This document shows positions 50,794-60,954 of a stretch of DNA of 64,000 bases, one piece after another (positions within the stretch are counted from its first letter, which is position 1; each line of letters opens with the position of its first letter). The notes under the pieces were generated by a model. That model had not been told where the DNA came from, made no database searches, and saw only the letters and a list, made by a program, of their open reading frames with translations. Source of the stretch: CAZXYS01 sp964645005 (GTDB lineage Bacteria > Bacteroidota > Ignavibacteria > Kapaibacteriales > UBA2268); the NCBI GenBank assembly GCA_964645005.1, contig CAZXYS010000019.1:1-64000 (forward strand), read 5' to 3'. Position numbers and translations under genes: made by a program.

Positions 50794-52266
50794 TTATTTT
50801 TCAATTAAAGCTCTGTTATTTTCAAAATCGTAAAGTGTAAGCCGCCGCAGCCTAAAATAGGAGACCCAGTAATTTTGAAGAGTTCTTATATAATTTTGAA
50901 GGGCGCTGTCTTTCTCATTTTGGGCTATAAATAGTGAGTTTAGGTCGATCTTGCCGATCATATAGCGATTTTTAGCTACTTCGAAACGCCGCGCAGCTAT
51001 GGTATCAGCTTTGGCGGCGACAGCAACCTGCTTCTGCAACTGCTTGAACCGCAGCGCGAGATATTTAACTTCAAGATCGAACTGGTATTTGCTGCGTTCA
51101 ATGCTGCTTTTCACCTGCTGTTGTCTGGCGAGCGCGGCTTCAACTTCCGCACTGCCCATTCCCCACTGAAAGATAGGCATACTGAGCGATAAATTCAGGG
51201 TTTCCTGGTCGAGCAATTCATGGTAAACTTCCGGCATATTCCCCGCACTCTGATTATAACCAAATCCCGCCGTCAGTGCAGCGCCGAAATTGTTATTATC
51301 CTTCGTGCGGGCGAGTTCTCTCTCTGCGCGAAGCTTATTCAGTTCATAATTGATCCGGTCGGATCGATTTTGTTTCGCCTGGGCAAGGGCTTTCTCAACT
51401 GAAACATTGAAATCGGGCAGTTCATAGGGTGGGATGACCTCGATTTCATCAGAGTCCTCCATACCCATTGCCCTGAGCAATTCTTCCATAGTCCGGCGGT
51501 ATTCGAGTTCGGCGTTTTCGAGTTCGATCTTTTTATTGGATAGAGCCAGTTCGCTTTGCAGCAAGTCATTCTCGGCAATTTTTCCAACCTTGAACCTGCC
51601 TTGCGCCAATTGATATAGCGTATCATTCACAGCGACGTTCTTTTTTGCATTTTCTACCTGCATTTTCTGAATATACAGTTCGAAAAATTTGCGTGTAATA
51701 TCGATGGCAATATCCTCGAGGTCTTCCACGTACTCGCGGTCGGCGCTTTCGCGCATAAGTTCATTCTCTTCGGTATTCCAATGCATGGGATTAAACCGGA
51801 AAATCGGCTGCGAAAGCGAGATATTGATGGGTGTCGAACGCCAGACAAGGCTTTCGTTAGTCTCGAGAATATCTATGCGAGACAATCCGGAGCGGACATT
51901 GAGTTCGGCGCCGGTGAATGGTATTTTCTGTGTAATGCCAAAATTTGCGAAGCTGGACAACTGGCTTTGCGGAAGAAACACGTCGTTACCGCCGAGCGGG
52001 AAAGTACGGATAGTTCTGTTCAATCCCGGCAGAGAGCCGTTGAAATTCAACTGGGGCAAGAGGCTTGCCTGATACGCTTCATAATTCTTTTTTTGTTCTT
52101 TGTACGAGCTTTTCACCGCTTCGGCTGCGGGGCTGTTTTTCTGGGCTATGTTGATGCATTCCCAGATAGTGTATGAACCCTTCGACGGTTGTGAGAAAGC
52201 GGCGGTAGTGGTCATTAGTATTAAAATTATTGATAACAGCGAACTAAAAATATGGAGTTTTTTCAT
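50794..52266 (-). CDS. TolC-family outer-membrane efflux channel
   Basis: 490 residues. Signal peptide to about residue 25 (TTAAFSQ), then two TolC structural repeats, each a long helical hairpin with small beta strands. Internal markers are the start IWECINIAQKNSPAAEAV, the repeat QGRFKVGKIAENDLLQSELA and its C-terminal counterpart KNRYMIGKIDLNSLFIAQNE. It forms the outer-membrane exit duct for the inner-membrane permease and adaptor encoded just upstream. Third gene of the operon adaptor - permease - channel. Confidence 0.93.
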   Translation of the reverse strand: MKKLHIFSSLLSIILILMTTTAAFSQPSKGSYTIWECINIAQKNSPAAEAVKSSYKEQKKNYEAYQASLLPQLNFNGSLPGLNRTIRTFPLGGNDVFLPQSQLSSFANFGITQKIPFTGAELNVRSGLSRIDILETNESLVWRSTPINISLSQPIFRFNPMHWNTEENELMRESADREYVEDLEDIAIDITRKFFELYIQKMQVENAKKNVAVNDTLYQLAQGRFKVGKIAENDLLQSELALSNKKIELENAELEYRRTMEELLRAMGMEDSDEIEVIPPYELPDFNVSVEKALAQAKQNRSDRINYELNKLRAERELARTKDNNNFGAALTAGFGYNQSAGNMPEVYHELLDQETLNLSLSMPIFQWGMGSAEVEAALARQQQVKSSIERSKYQFDLEVKYLALRFKQLQKQVAVAAKADTIAARRFEVAKNRYMIGKIDLNSLFIAQNEKDSALQNYIRTLQNYWVSYFRLRRLTLYDFENNRALIEK

Positions 52267-52338
52267 TTTACAATTCTAATTTCTTAAAATTCAATTCGTA
52301 ATCTTTACATTCGTGCGTAATTTGCAATCCGTAATTGA

Positions 52339-53682
52339 TTATTCGTATCTCAGAGACTCAATTGGGTTCTGCCCAGCCGCTCTTTGCGCAGGCATTATCC
52401 CGAAGATAATCCCAACGCTTATCGACACCAGAAATGACACCACAATCGAGTACCATGTTACCACCGTCGGAATGTCAGTGATATTTTCAATAGCAAAGCT
52501 CAAACCGAAACCAAGCAGTATTCCGATTAAACCGCCAGAAAGGCTGATAGCTACTGCTTCGCTGAGGAATTGCATGAGAATATCTTTCTGCTTGGCGCCG
52601 ACAGCCAGCCGGACGCCGATTTCTTTTATCCGCTCCATCACCGATGCCAGCATGATATTCATAATTCCAATACCGCCGACAACAAGAGAGATAGAAGCTA
52701 TAGCCCCGAGAACTATATTGAATATCTGCTTGGTTTGCTTTTCCTGTTGCAGCAACAGTTCGGGGACTATTATTTCGAAATCGACTTCCCTGTTATGCTG
52801 CCTGTACAGCAGCCTGCTTATTACTTCAGCGGAAGTCATCATATATTTTGTATCTGATAGAGTGATCACTAATTTATCAAGCTGGTTATAATCTTCCTGC
52901 TGTTTGTTTCGCCTGCGGCTGCGGTCTCTAAGATCCTGCCCTGTGACGAGCGCCCTGTTTTTATAGCGCAGCAGCATAGTCGAAATGGGAATATAGACGT
53001 CATTGTTATAATCCCGTATCCCGAGGCTTTTAATATTTTCGTCGGAAATTTTCTTTTCTTTCAGCACGCCGATCACCTTCATCCAGTGGCGCCCGCATTT
53101 CACCATCCTGCCTATCGGATCTTCAGTGGCGAACAGGTGAGTCTTTACGCCACTGCCAATTAAGCAGACTGGCTGCGAGAACTGATCATAAGTTTTGTTG
53201 AACAACTTCCCCTGCTCCAGATCAAAATTATTCACCTCGAAGAAAGAGGATGAAACACCCACAAGCTTTATATTCTTCTTGAAACCTTCGCGCAGCGCCA
53301 TAGTCTCAAGAATTACCTGCGGCGTAACGTGAGATACATGCGGCAGGACTTCCCTGATACTCTTTCCATCAGCCAGGGTCAATCCCGGCGAGAATCTCTT
53401 CTTTTTCTTGGTAATATCCTGCTGTTCGCCGGTCTCATCAGCTTCTTCCTGCTGCTTGTCCTGTATTTCCTCTTTATCCAGCGGTTGTATTATGATATTA
53501 TTAGTTCCGAGCATCTTCATTTTCTCGAGGATTTTCTGCTCGGCGCCCTTGCCGATGGACAGCATAGCAATGACCGAAGCCACGCCGCAGATAATTCCCA
53601 GCGAGGTCAGCATCGCCCGCAGTTTATTCTGCATCATAGCTTCAACGGCAATTCCGAAATTATGGATGAACATCTTAAGCAT
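52339..53682 (-). CDS. MacB-like ABC transporter permease (no ATPase domain)
   Basis: 447 residues. N-terminal helix (about 20-42), a large periplasmic domain of MacB type (45-290), and three C-terminal membrane helices in the FtsX family core (about 320-430; GGIGIMNIMLASVMERIKEI, VRLAVGAKQKDILMQFLSEA). MacB of E. coli has an N-terminal ATPase; here it is absent and no ATPase gene lies in the operon. There is a long acidic insertion around 75-95 (KEEIQDKQQEEADETGEQQD). The start is one base after the HlyD stop (TGATATG), so translation is coupled. Confidence 0.9.
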   Translation of the reverse strand: MLKMFIHNFGIAVEAMMQNKLRAMLTSLGIICGVASVIAMLSIGKGAEQKILEKMKMLGTNNIIIQPLDKEEIQDKQQEEADETGEQQDITKKKKRFSPGLTLADGKSIREVLPHVSHVTPQVILETMALREGFKKNIKLVGVSSSFFEVNNFDLEQGKLFNKTYDQFSQPVCLIGSGVKTHLFATEDPIGRMVKCGRHWMKVIGVLKEKKISDENIKSLGIRDYNNDVYIPISTMLLRYKNRALVTGQDLRDRSRRRNKQQEDYNQLDKLVITLSDTKYMMTSAEVISRLLYRQHNREVDFEIIVPELLLQQEKQTKQIFNIVLGAIASISLVVGGIGIMNIMLASVMERIKEIGVRLAVGAKQKDILMQFLSEAVAISLSGGLIGILLGFGLSFAIENITDIPTVVTWYSIVVSFLVSISVGIIFGIMPAQRAAGQNPIESLRYE

Positions 53683-53683
53683 A

Positions 53684-54934
53684 TCACTCGGGTTCCTTGA
53701 TTGCCATTTTTTCCGCTTTTTCGTACTTTGTCGGGATAGAGAGATAGATTTCGTCGCCGCGCTTCAGTCCCTTCTTTATTTCGGCTTCATTTTCGCTTAT
53801 TAAGCCGAGTTCTACTTGTTGTTTGACCGGTTCTCCGCCGTTATGTTTATAAACAAATGTCGTATCATTTTTCGTATGCACACACTCCAGCGGTATATAT
53901 AGAGCGCTGTCCTTCGATGCAACCAATATTTCATTGCTCGTCGTCATTGCCGGACGCAGCGTTGTATCCTTTTCATTCACAGTGACGACCACCTCGAACA
54001 CTTTGGAATCCGAATTCTGTCTTTGTCCGCCAATATTAGCAACTCTCTCGACAACGCCGGTCAGCTTCTTATCGGGATCGGCATCGAGTCCTATCTTAAC
54101 TTTCTGTTCTTTTTCAACTTTCTGAATATCAACTTCGTTTACGTAAGTTATGGATTCCATCTTTGTCAGATCGGGCAGCTCGGCAACAGTGGGATGCCAT
54201 GCCCGGATAGTCGAGCCGACGGTCTTCCTTCTGCCGTCCCATTGTCTTTCGTAAATTACCATACCAGCGGCGGGCGCACGAATAGTAAACCGTTTCATCA
54301 AATCTTTCAGCTTATTCAGCTTCTGAATTTCTTTGGACAGATCGGTATTGATTATCTGTATCCCAGTAACTGCTTTCTGCACCTTTGTTTTATAATTTTT
54401 TACCGCCTGATTATAGGCTCTTTCGGCTTTTTCGTAATCTATTTCCGCCTGCCGTTTGGTTGCGGGCGGTTCATATTTTGATTGTTTAATAAGCAGTTTT
54501 TTCTCTTCCAAATTGAATTTAAGGTTTTCGATGTCATCGCGCGCCTGCGACAAGGTAAGCGAGCTGTCCAGTTTACTCTGCTTGAGCTTTGAACGCTGTT
54601 TTTCGATATTCAGTTCAGCGTCCTTGATTTTGCTCATAATGTCGGTTTTGTCGAGTTCGGCTACGAAATCCCCGCTATCGACGACTGTTCCCTCCGGTAC
54701 CAGCTTGGATATCTTCATTTGGTAAATGCCGATAGTCTGCACCTGCCCCGGTCCGCGTATCTCAACGGAATTCTTAGCCTGCAATTCGCCGGTGGTAGTC
54801 ACTGTCACATCAAACTTCCCGAAATTTGGGGTTATAATTATATCGCTGTTTTCTTCTTTATTGAAGAACAGCAGCCAGAGTGTTATGATTACAACGGCTG
54901 CGGCGGCTAATGAGATAATTATTTTAAATTTCAT
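53684..54934 (-). CDS. HlyD/MacA-family periplasmic adaptor protein
   Basis: 416 residues. N-terminal membrane anchor (about 4-24), beta-barrel/lipoyl half-motif EGTVVDSGDFVAELDKTD (78-95), a coiled-coil hairpin (about 96-215, KIKDAELNIEKQRSKLKQ), the matching second lipoyl half FTIRAPAAGMVIYERQWDG, then a beta-barrel and membrane-proximal domain with VNEKDTTLRPAMTTSNEI. It bridges permease and outer-membrane channel. First gene of a three-gene export operon; the substrate is unknown (drug, lipoprotein or peptide are all possible). Confidence 0.92.
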   Translation of the reverse strand: MKFKIIISLAAAAVVIITLWLLFFNKEENSDIIITPNFGKFDVTVTTTGELQAKNSVEIRGPGQVQTIGIYQMKISKLVPEGTVVDSGDFVAELDKTDIMSKIKDAELNIEKQRSKLKQSKLDSSLTLSQARDDIENLKFNLEEKKLLIKQSKYEPPATKRQAEIDYEKAERAYNQAVKNYKTKVQKAVTGIQIINTDLSKEIQKLNKLKDLMKRFTIRAPAAGMVIYERQWDGRRKTVGSTIRAWHPTVAELPDLTKMESITYVNEVDIQKVEKEQKVKIGLDADPDKKLTGVVERVANIGGQRQNSDSKVFEVVVTVNEKDTTLRPAMTTSNEILVASKDSALYIPLECVHTKNDTTFVYKHNGGEPVKQQVELGLISENEAEIKKGLKRGDEIYLSIPTKYEKAEKMAIKEPE

Positions 54935-55007
54935 TTCATTTTTATTTTAAAATAAAAAATTACAATTAATTTATTATTAACGACTAATTTCATATAAAGT
55001 TACGAAA

Positions 55008-55931
55008 TTATTCCTCTAAAATCAACCTTCCATTAATATAGGGCTTTTCATCCCCTTCAAAGTATAATTCCAGATTCTCGCCGATTCCGCTGACTTTCCC
55101 GCGGCATATTTCATGGGGTTCGCCTTTTAAGGGATCGGAAATAAGCCGCGCTTCCCTGCCGATAATCACTGATCGCATCCTGTATATATCCAACAGTTCT
55201 TGATATTTCCCGCCGAGCAGTTTTTTATAATTCTTAGACAGATATTCTATCAATTTCAGAAAAATATCTTTCTCGCTGACTTTGCCCTGATCTGCTAAAA
55301 AGTCGTTGATACAGGCGGCTTTCGGGATATAGCTGTCAGGCATAACCTGCGGAGTGCTTTCTACATTCAATCCGATGCCCAGGATCGCCGATAAAATATT
55401 ATACCCCTGGAGCTGTGTCTGCGCCAGCACTCCGGAAACTTTGGCATCATCGATTAATATATCGTTAACCCATTTTAAACCCGTTTTGCCTTTCAATTGA
55501 GGTATTGAATCGATAGTCTGCAACACGGATACCGCCGCAAGGATAATAAATCCTGCACCGAAGCTCTTAACGTGAGTCTCGGGTTTAAGATACACCGACA
55601 AATGAATATTCCCCCTCAAACTCTCCCATTTGCGATTGCGAAAGCCATGGAATTGTTTCCCCGAACCAGCTATAGCAAGGATCTTATCCGGTAGTTGTGT
55701 AGTTTTGGCATATTCATTCAGGATATCATACTGCGAGCTATTTGCCGTTTCCACCATAAAAAGGTAATTCCAGTAAGATATTTCAGGCATATCATTTTCA
55801 TAAAAATCTTCCTGATCAAAAATTTCATTCGCCAAAGCAGTTATATCATCATCCGACGCGAACCTCTGCCAATTGAGATTCTCCTGGAAATAATTATTTA
55901 CAAAATCGGTATTGTCTGTAATAATTTTCAT
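55008..55931 (-). CDS. birA: Biotin--[acetyl-CoA-carboxylase] ligase (divergent biotin loop)
   Basis: 307 residues with no N-terminal DNA-binding helix-turn-helix, so enzyme only and not a repressor. LKWVNDILIDDAKVSGVLAQ and SAILGIGLNVES are the ligase's Lys and active-site strands; GKVSGIGENLELYFEGDEKP is the C-terminal SH3-like cap. The biotin/ATP loop, normally GRGR-x-GR-x-W, reads GSGKQFHGFRNRKWES here, longer and with two of the arginines moved. About 90 extra residues precede it. It lies 6 bases after the exchanger gene, in one operon with it. Lipoate-ligase-like activity is a less likely alternative. Confidence 0.78.
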   Translation of the reverse strand: MKIITDNTDFVNNYFQENLNWQRFASDDDITALANEIFDQEDFYENDMPEISYWNYLFMVETANSSQYDILNEYAKTTQLPDKILAIAGSGKQFHGFRNRKWESLRGNIHLSVYLKPETHVKSFGAGFIILAAVSVLQTIDSIPQLKGKTGLKWVNDILIDDAKVSGVLAQTQLQGYNILSAILGIGLNVESTPQVMPDSYIPKAACINDFLADQGKVSEKDIFLKLIEYLSKNYKKLLGGKYQELLDIYRMRSVIIGREARLISDPLKGEPHEICRGKVSGIGENLELYFEGDEKPYINGRLILEE

Positions 55932-55937
55932 AATTCA

Positions 55938-56918
55938 TTAGTTTGAAGGCAATTGCATGTAGAGATATGTTATATAGCCGATATAGATCAAAAGCAGGAA
56001 GAGACCTTCAAGTCTCGAGAGTGTGAGTTTAGTCCATGCAAAAGGGAATAGCAGAACAGCGAGGAAAGTCATAACGCCGATGTCAACTATGCCTATATCT
56101 TGAGCAATAATTGGAGTGATAAGAGCAGCAGTGCCAAGAATCAATAAAATATTGAAAATATTGGAACCGATGGCATTACCTATTGATATATCAGCTTCTT
56201 TTTTGATGGAAGCTACCATTGAAGTTGCCAATTCAGGAAGACTTGTACCCAGCGCCACAATCGACAGTCCTATGAGACCTTCCGAGGCGCCAAGGAATTT
56301 CGCTATATCAATTGCCCCCTCAAGAAATAGATTAGCTCCCAGAATCAATATTCCCAATCCTCCGATAATAAACAGAAAATCCAGCCAGGGATTTCTGATT
56401 TTATGCGGAACCCCCTGTTCGTATAGTTCCTGAGTTTTTTTATTCCTTACTTTTTTAGCCAGATAGAAAGTAAAATAGTTGTAGATAATTACTCCGGCAA
56501 AAAGTATAGCGCCGTCAACTCTGCTGATCTTCATATCTGCGACCAGTACTAAAAAAAGAGCAGTAATAACTATCATCAACCAGATGTCGGTTTTAATCAA
56601 CTTTAGATCTATCTTGATCGGGCGTATAAGCGCCGCGATTCCCAGGATAAGGGCTATATTGCAGATATTCGAGCCGATAACGTTTCCAAGAGCGATGGAG
56701 GGATTGCCTTTAAATGCAGCCGACACGCTGACAACGAGTTCAGGGCTGCTTGTTCCAAAAGAAACCACTGTTAATCCTACGATCAATGGAGTAATTCCAA
56801 TCCTGACGGCGAGTGAAGAGCTCCCTGTCACAAGTCCTTCTGCTCCGAAGTAGAGCATGAGGGTTCCACTAATCAGCAACACCAACGCTATAAGTATATC
56901 AGCGGTTATCTGGTCCAT
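55938..56918 (-). CDS. Calcium/sodium antiporter, CaxA/YrbG family
   Basis: 326 residues, about ten membrane helices in two inverted repeats. Each repeat has the ion-binding signature: VSFGTSSPELVVSVSAA then GNVIGSNICNIALILG in the first, and VALGTSLPELATSMVAS then GNAIGSNIFNILLILG in the second. The acidic coordinating residue of each repeat (SSPE, SLPE) is kept. It exchanges Ca2+ for Na+ across the inner membrane. The gene is immediately upstream of the biotin ligase and co-transcribed. Confidence 0.94.
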   Translation of the reverse strand: MDQITADILIALVLLISGTLMLYFGAEGLVTGSSSLAVRIGITPLIVGLTVVSFGTSSPELVVSVSAAFKGNPSIALGNVIGSNICNIALILGIAALIRPIKIDLKLIKTDIWLMIVITALFLVLVADMKISRVDGAILFAGVIIYNYFTFYLAKKVRNKKTQELYEQGVPHKIRNPWLDFLFIIGGLGILILGANLFLEGAIDIAKFLGASEGLIGLSIVALGTSLPELATSMVASIKKEADISIGNAIGSNIFNILLILGTAALITPIIAQDIGIVDIGVMTFLAVLLFPFAWTKLTLSRLEGLFLLLIYIGYITYLYMQLPSN

Positions 56919-57186
56919 TTATCCTAACTAACTACTTACCGGATATAAAATTCAACAAATTATGTAAATTTCATCTTATCAAAACATGTGATAAAATGTG
57001 ATATTCATTAAAAAATATAAAATTACATTAAATATTTATCTTCTGCAAAATGAAATATTAATTATATGTAATATTGTGTTTGCAAAATTATAAAAAACGG
57101 AGATCTTTAATGACTTTGTTAATAATCGATTAAATATCCCCGCTAATTATTTTATAATAATTAGTTTACTAATGAATCAATATTTT

Positions 57187-60100
57187 TTAATGTATTATTT
57201 TTAGTTTAGACGTTATGCTGCCTCTATCTGATTGAATAATAATAAGATAAGAACCGGAGCTTATTCCATCGACATTAAATTCTTTCCTATAATAGCCGTT
57301 ATGTAAGAATTTATCAGCTAAGGTTCTGATTTTTGTGCCATTTAAATCAAATAAGTCAATGGTAAAATTCCCTGTTTTATCCACTATGAATTCAAGGTTA
57401 AATTCATTTTTAGTTGGATTTGGTGAAATATTTATATTTTTAATGCCTGGATTCCCTGAAATATAGTTTACTCCGGTTCCACTATCAACTTCGGCTTTCA
57501 GAGTCAGCATTCTCTCATTTCCACAATAATCCGTGAAAGTATGTTGTGCCTCGTAGATTCCTTCGTCGCTATCGCCCAGAAATCTTACCTTGACAATGGA
57601 TTCACCACCATTGCCTTCGGTAGTTTTCGGCGAAATATCTACTATTTTGAAGTGTTCATCAATATCAATGGGGAAATCCCATTCGAGATCATAAGTACCG
57701 ATATTTTCGATTTTCATGGTAGTGTCTTTTTGCTTATTTGGTGCAACTGATCTGAAATTAAGATTATATACGGACAAAGCAAAATCGACGGATTCCTTAA
57801 CGCCGGAGAGCTCTACTTCCACAGTGTTTCCTTTGCTTGGTTCAATGTAAAGTTTAGCTTCTTTATTTCCTGCCGAAGCAGGGTTGAATCTGATATTAAG
57901 CTCTGTATTATCACCTGAAAATAATTTAATCGGGTCAGGTTTTTCACTGAGAATTTTGAATTCGGTATTGTCTTTACCGATAATATCTATTGAATCAATG
58001 GTGAAATTACTAAGACTGGAATTTTCAATTGTTATAGTAGTGTCTTTTGAGTCTTCACATATTAAAGGTGCAAACTTAACTTCCGGTACAGTGGTTACAA
58101 GATCGCCGCTGGGATCCAGAACATTTTTGAAAGCAGATGCAAGCTCGTTTTCATCGTCAGCTCCGCCAAAATACATAGCGAAATGGACGGAGTCGCCATT
58201 CTCAAGATAACCCGGGAATTTCATACCTGCGATATAGATTATATCATCAACAGCGTCAAACTGTAAGCTTGTACCTGAATTTAAGGCATTTAGCTGGAAT
58301 TGATAATCATTGCTGCTGCTTCTGGCTCCGGCAGCCTGAGCTATGGCATCTTTATGTTCGGAATAAACGGCCGAACCGTAAAGTCTCTTCGGAGCTTCAC
58401 CGTTTTCAGCCAATTGTATTGCTGCATTGGCACTGTCCTCGAATCTTTTCGGGATACCTTCAGGGAATAATCTGGTTTTGTCAACTTCAAAATCATCTCC
58501 AATATCCCAGTCGAAATAATATCCTACTGCAACATCTCTAAGCCTGATTCCGGAGATATTCTTAATGTAAACGTCAACTTTGGAGATTGAGTGATCGCCT
58601 TTCAACACCGTATATCTTTGCCTGATCTGAAGCCCGATACGATTGCCAAGACCGGCTGCGGAATCATTGACTATGCCTGTTTTTTCATTGGGGGCAATAT
58701 ATCTTTTTACCGGTCGAAAATCATTATCCTGTGGTCCATCTCCAAATACGGAACTTACTTTTAAAGTGTTATTCTCTGTTGCCATCAATCCGGATTTCCA
58801 AAGGTCATTTCTTTTATCTTTCAATACAAATCCGACTCCCTGTTTGTTATTGTCAAGATCACCGGCAAAGCCAAAAGTACCGCGGTCACCAACGGAAAAT
58901 TTGATTCTTTCGTTTTCAAAGGCAGCAAATTCCTTGCCCGGAGTGAATGGGAACAAAAAGAAATCAATTTTTTCACCCAGATTATTATAAATATCCAGAC
59001 GGAAAAGCACTTTTCCAAAAGTTCGCTGGGTAATAACAAATTTAAATTCTTCGATTACAAAGTCAGATTCCCTTTTTATCTCAGGTATTTGAACGACTTT
59101 ATCTATAAGTGAAATTGAGCTTGTAGCTCCGAACGCTTTGACGAGATGAAATTGCATATCATCTGCCGCACCGAGATAATTCATTACATTTATGCTTAAT
59201 GTGACTGTATCACCGGTGTCAAACCTGTCGACGGCTATACCGTCACTATTTTTGAATTCATAAGAGAGGGGTCCTATTCCCGGCAGTGAAAAAGGATCAG
59301 TCTGCACAGCTTTTAGCATATTGACTCTGCCGGGTAGGATAGTTGTCCATTCACTATTTTTTCCTGAGATATCATCAACGCATAGTTTTGCGAAAGCAAG
59401 CGATTGAAGGGCGTCCAATTCAGGGTGTTTGGCTCTGATCATTGCGACATGTCCGGAAGCTACCGGGGCGGCAGCAGATGTACCACTGAATCCGGAAGAT
59501 GAATAATAATTATTATTAGTGGTGTATGTGTTATAAATGCCGGGTGCCATTACATCGACGTGTTCGCCCATTGTTGAATTTGATGTTATTTGATCGGATG
59601 GGGTGACTTCACCTACACCCAAAACACCGGGGTAGCCAGCCGGATAATGCACATCATCTTCCCCGCTGTTCCCGGAAGCAGCTACAATTGCCACGTCATG
59701 AGCTATTGCAAGGTCGATTATAGATTTTTCGAGATCGGAAAATACTTTGGCTTGCCCCCAACTGCAGTTAAGTACGTCAAATTCTCTTACGGCAGCGTAG
59801 ATAATAGATTCGTAGCTGTATGAAAGGTAACGTGTATCATTTTTGTTCATAGTTTTTAAAGGAAATAGTCTGCATTTGCCGGCAACACCTGTCATACCCT
59901 TACCGTTATTAAAGTCGGCTCCGGCAATGCCGGCTATCGGCGTGCCATGTTCAGTCGAATGATAAGTGTTTCCCCAAGGGGTTCCATCAACCGGATGCGA
60001 AAAATTATATCCAATGAAATCATCTATATATCCATTTCCGTCATCGTCTATATTATTGCTCTCGATTTCATCCCAATTAGGAGCGATATTATTGATAATA

Positions 60101-60702
60101 TCTTCGTGAGTTTGGTTGCAGCCATTGTCACTGATACAAATAACAACTGAGGTATCCCCCTTAAATATATCCCATGCTTCAAAAGCCTTGATAGATTTAA
60201 GCTGGTTTTGATCGCCAGCCCATGGATCATTTGGTGTGTACAAGATTTCATTTAAATAAACAGGTTCTGCTATTTCCACAGCCGGATTCTCTTTTTTCAA
60301 GCGTCGGCAGAATGCTTCAGGGCTTTCATTCCCCTCGTAAGTTATCCGGTATGTCCTTAGGACAGGTTCTTCAGCTTTAAGTATTTTATGTAATTTGGCA
60401 TTGGATATGGATAACCTTTGATTTTTCTGATATTTGTGAGTAAAGCTGATGCTCTTTTTTAAGAGCGGGTGTTCAATTTGGATACCGGAATTTGACAAGA
60501 TTATACCGCGGTTTTTTTCGGTATCATAGCCGGCTTTCAACCTAACGTATGCTGTATTGGAAAGCACCGGAGCCGGGCGGTTTTTCTTTTTATCAGCTTT
60601 TAGTATCTCTTTTTCGGAATTTCCAAAGAGAATATTACTCTGGCAAAAAAGCCCAAAGGTTATCACTATGGCTGCTAATCTGAAGAAACTTAATCCGGAC
60701 AT
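57187..60702 (-). CDS. Secreted S8 subtilisin-family protease with T9SS sorting domain
   Basis: 1,171 residues from the ATG at 60700-60702. A longer frame begins at 60834, but the internal Met starts a clear signal peptide (SFFRLAAIVITFGLFCQ), so I prefer it. A propeptide (about 60-140) precedes the catalytic domain with D192 (CISDNGC, Asn in place of the usual Ser/Thr), H252 (EHGTPIAGIAG), the oxyanion AASGNSGEDD and S409 (SGTSAAAPVASGHVAM). Choice-of-anchor-D repeats follow (about 910-1080), then a T9SS type A sorting domain (ISPNPTKNEFNLEF ... LFDLNGTKI ... GISSGSYLIIIQ). It should be an active surface or extracellular endopeptidase. Single gene. Confidence 0.9.
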   Translation of the reverse strand: MSGLSFFRLAAIVITFGLFCQSNILFGNSEKEILKADKKKNRPAPVLSNTAYVRLKAGYDTEKNRGIILSNSGIQIEHPLLKKSISFTHKYQKNQRLSISNAKLHKILKAEEPVLRTYRITYEGNESPEAFCRRLKKENPAVEIAEPVYLNEILYTPNDPWAGDQNQLKSIKAFEAWDIFKGDTSVVICISDNGCNQTHEDIINNIAPNWDEIESNNIDDDGNGYIDDFIGYNFSHPVDGTPWGNTYHSTEHGTPIAGIAGADFNNGKGMTGVAGKCRLFPLKTMNKNDTRYLSYSYESIIYAAVREFDVLNCSWGQAKVFSDLEKSIIDLAIAHDVAIVAASGNSGEDDVHYPAGYPGVLGVGEVTPSDQITSNSTMGEHVDVMAPGIYNTYTTNNNYYSSSGFSGTSAAAPVASGHVAMIRAKHPELDALQSLAFAKLCVDDISGKNSEWTTILPGRVNMLKAVQTDPFSLPGIGPLSYEFKNSDGIAVDRFDTGDTVTLSINVMNYLGAADDMQFHLVKAFGATSSISLIDKVVQIPEIKRESDFVIEEFKFVITQRTFGKVLFRLDIYNNLGEKIDFFLFPFTPGKEFAAFENERIKFSVGDRGTFGFAGDLDNNKQGVGFVLKDKRNDLWKSGLMATENNTLKVSSVFGDGPQDNDFRPVKRYIAPNEKTGIVNDSAAGLGNRIGLQIRQRYTVLKGDHSISKVDVYIKNISGIRLRDVAVGYYFDWDIGDDFEVDKTRLFPEGIPKRFEDSANAAIQLAENGEAPKRLYGSAVYSEHKDAIAQAAGARSSSNDYQFQLNALNSGTSLQFDAVDDIIYIAGMKFPGYLENGDSVHFAMYFGGADDENELASAFKNVLDPSGDLVTTVPEVKFAPLICEDSKDTTITIENSSLSNFTIDSIDIIGKDNTEFKILSEKPDPIKLFSGDNTELNIRFNPASAGNKEAKLYIEPSKGNTVEVELSGVKESVDFALSVYNLNFRSVAPNKQKDTTMKIENIGTYDLEWDFPIDIDEHFKIVDISPKTTEGNGGESIVKVRFLGDSDEGIYEAQHTFTDYCGNERMLTLKAEVDSGTGVNYISGNPGIKNINISPNPTKNEFNLEFIVDKTGNFTIDLFDLNGTKIRTLADKFLHNGYYRKEFNVDGISSGSYLIIIQSDRGSITSKLKIIH

Positions 60703-60954
60703 AGTTGATCTTTTTATTGTTGATAAAATTTTTTCTACTTTATTTGAATAAAATTTATTTTTTATTAGCTTAAAATTTATCTTTGAATAATTGAACCGGT
60801 ACAAACCGGAAATACAAATTTTTCTAAGAGACATTAATTCAAGAAAATTTATTTTTATTTTTCACAGAACAACGAATAGTTTTTAAAATATACTTAAAGT
60901 ATCTAACTAATAGACACATTAAATTTAATTTTGTCACGAAAAAAATTACAAATT

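Noticed and set aside
60703..60834. 44-residue N-terminal extension of the subtilase
   Set aside because: It would place a basic, non-signal segment before a good signal peptide; the internal Met at 60702 is the better start.
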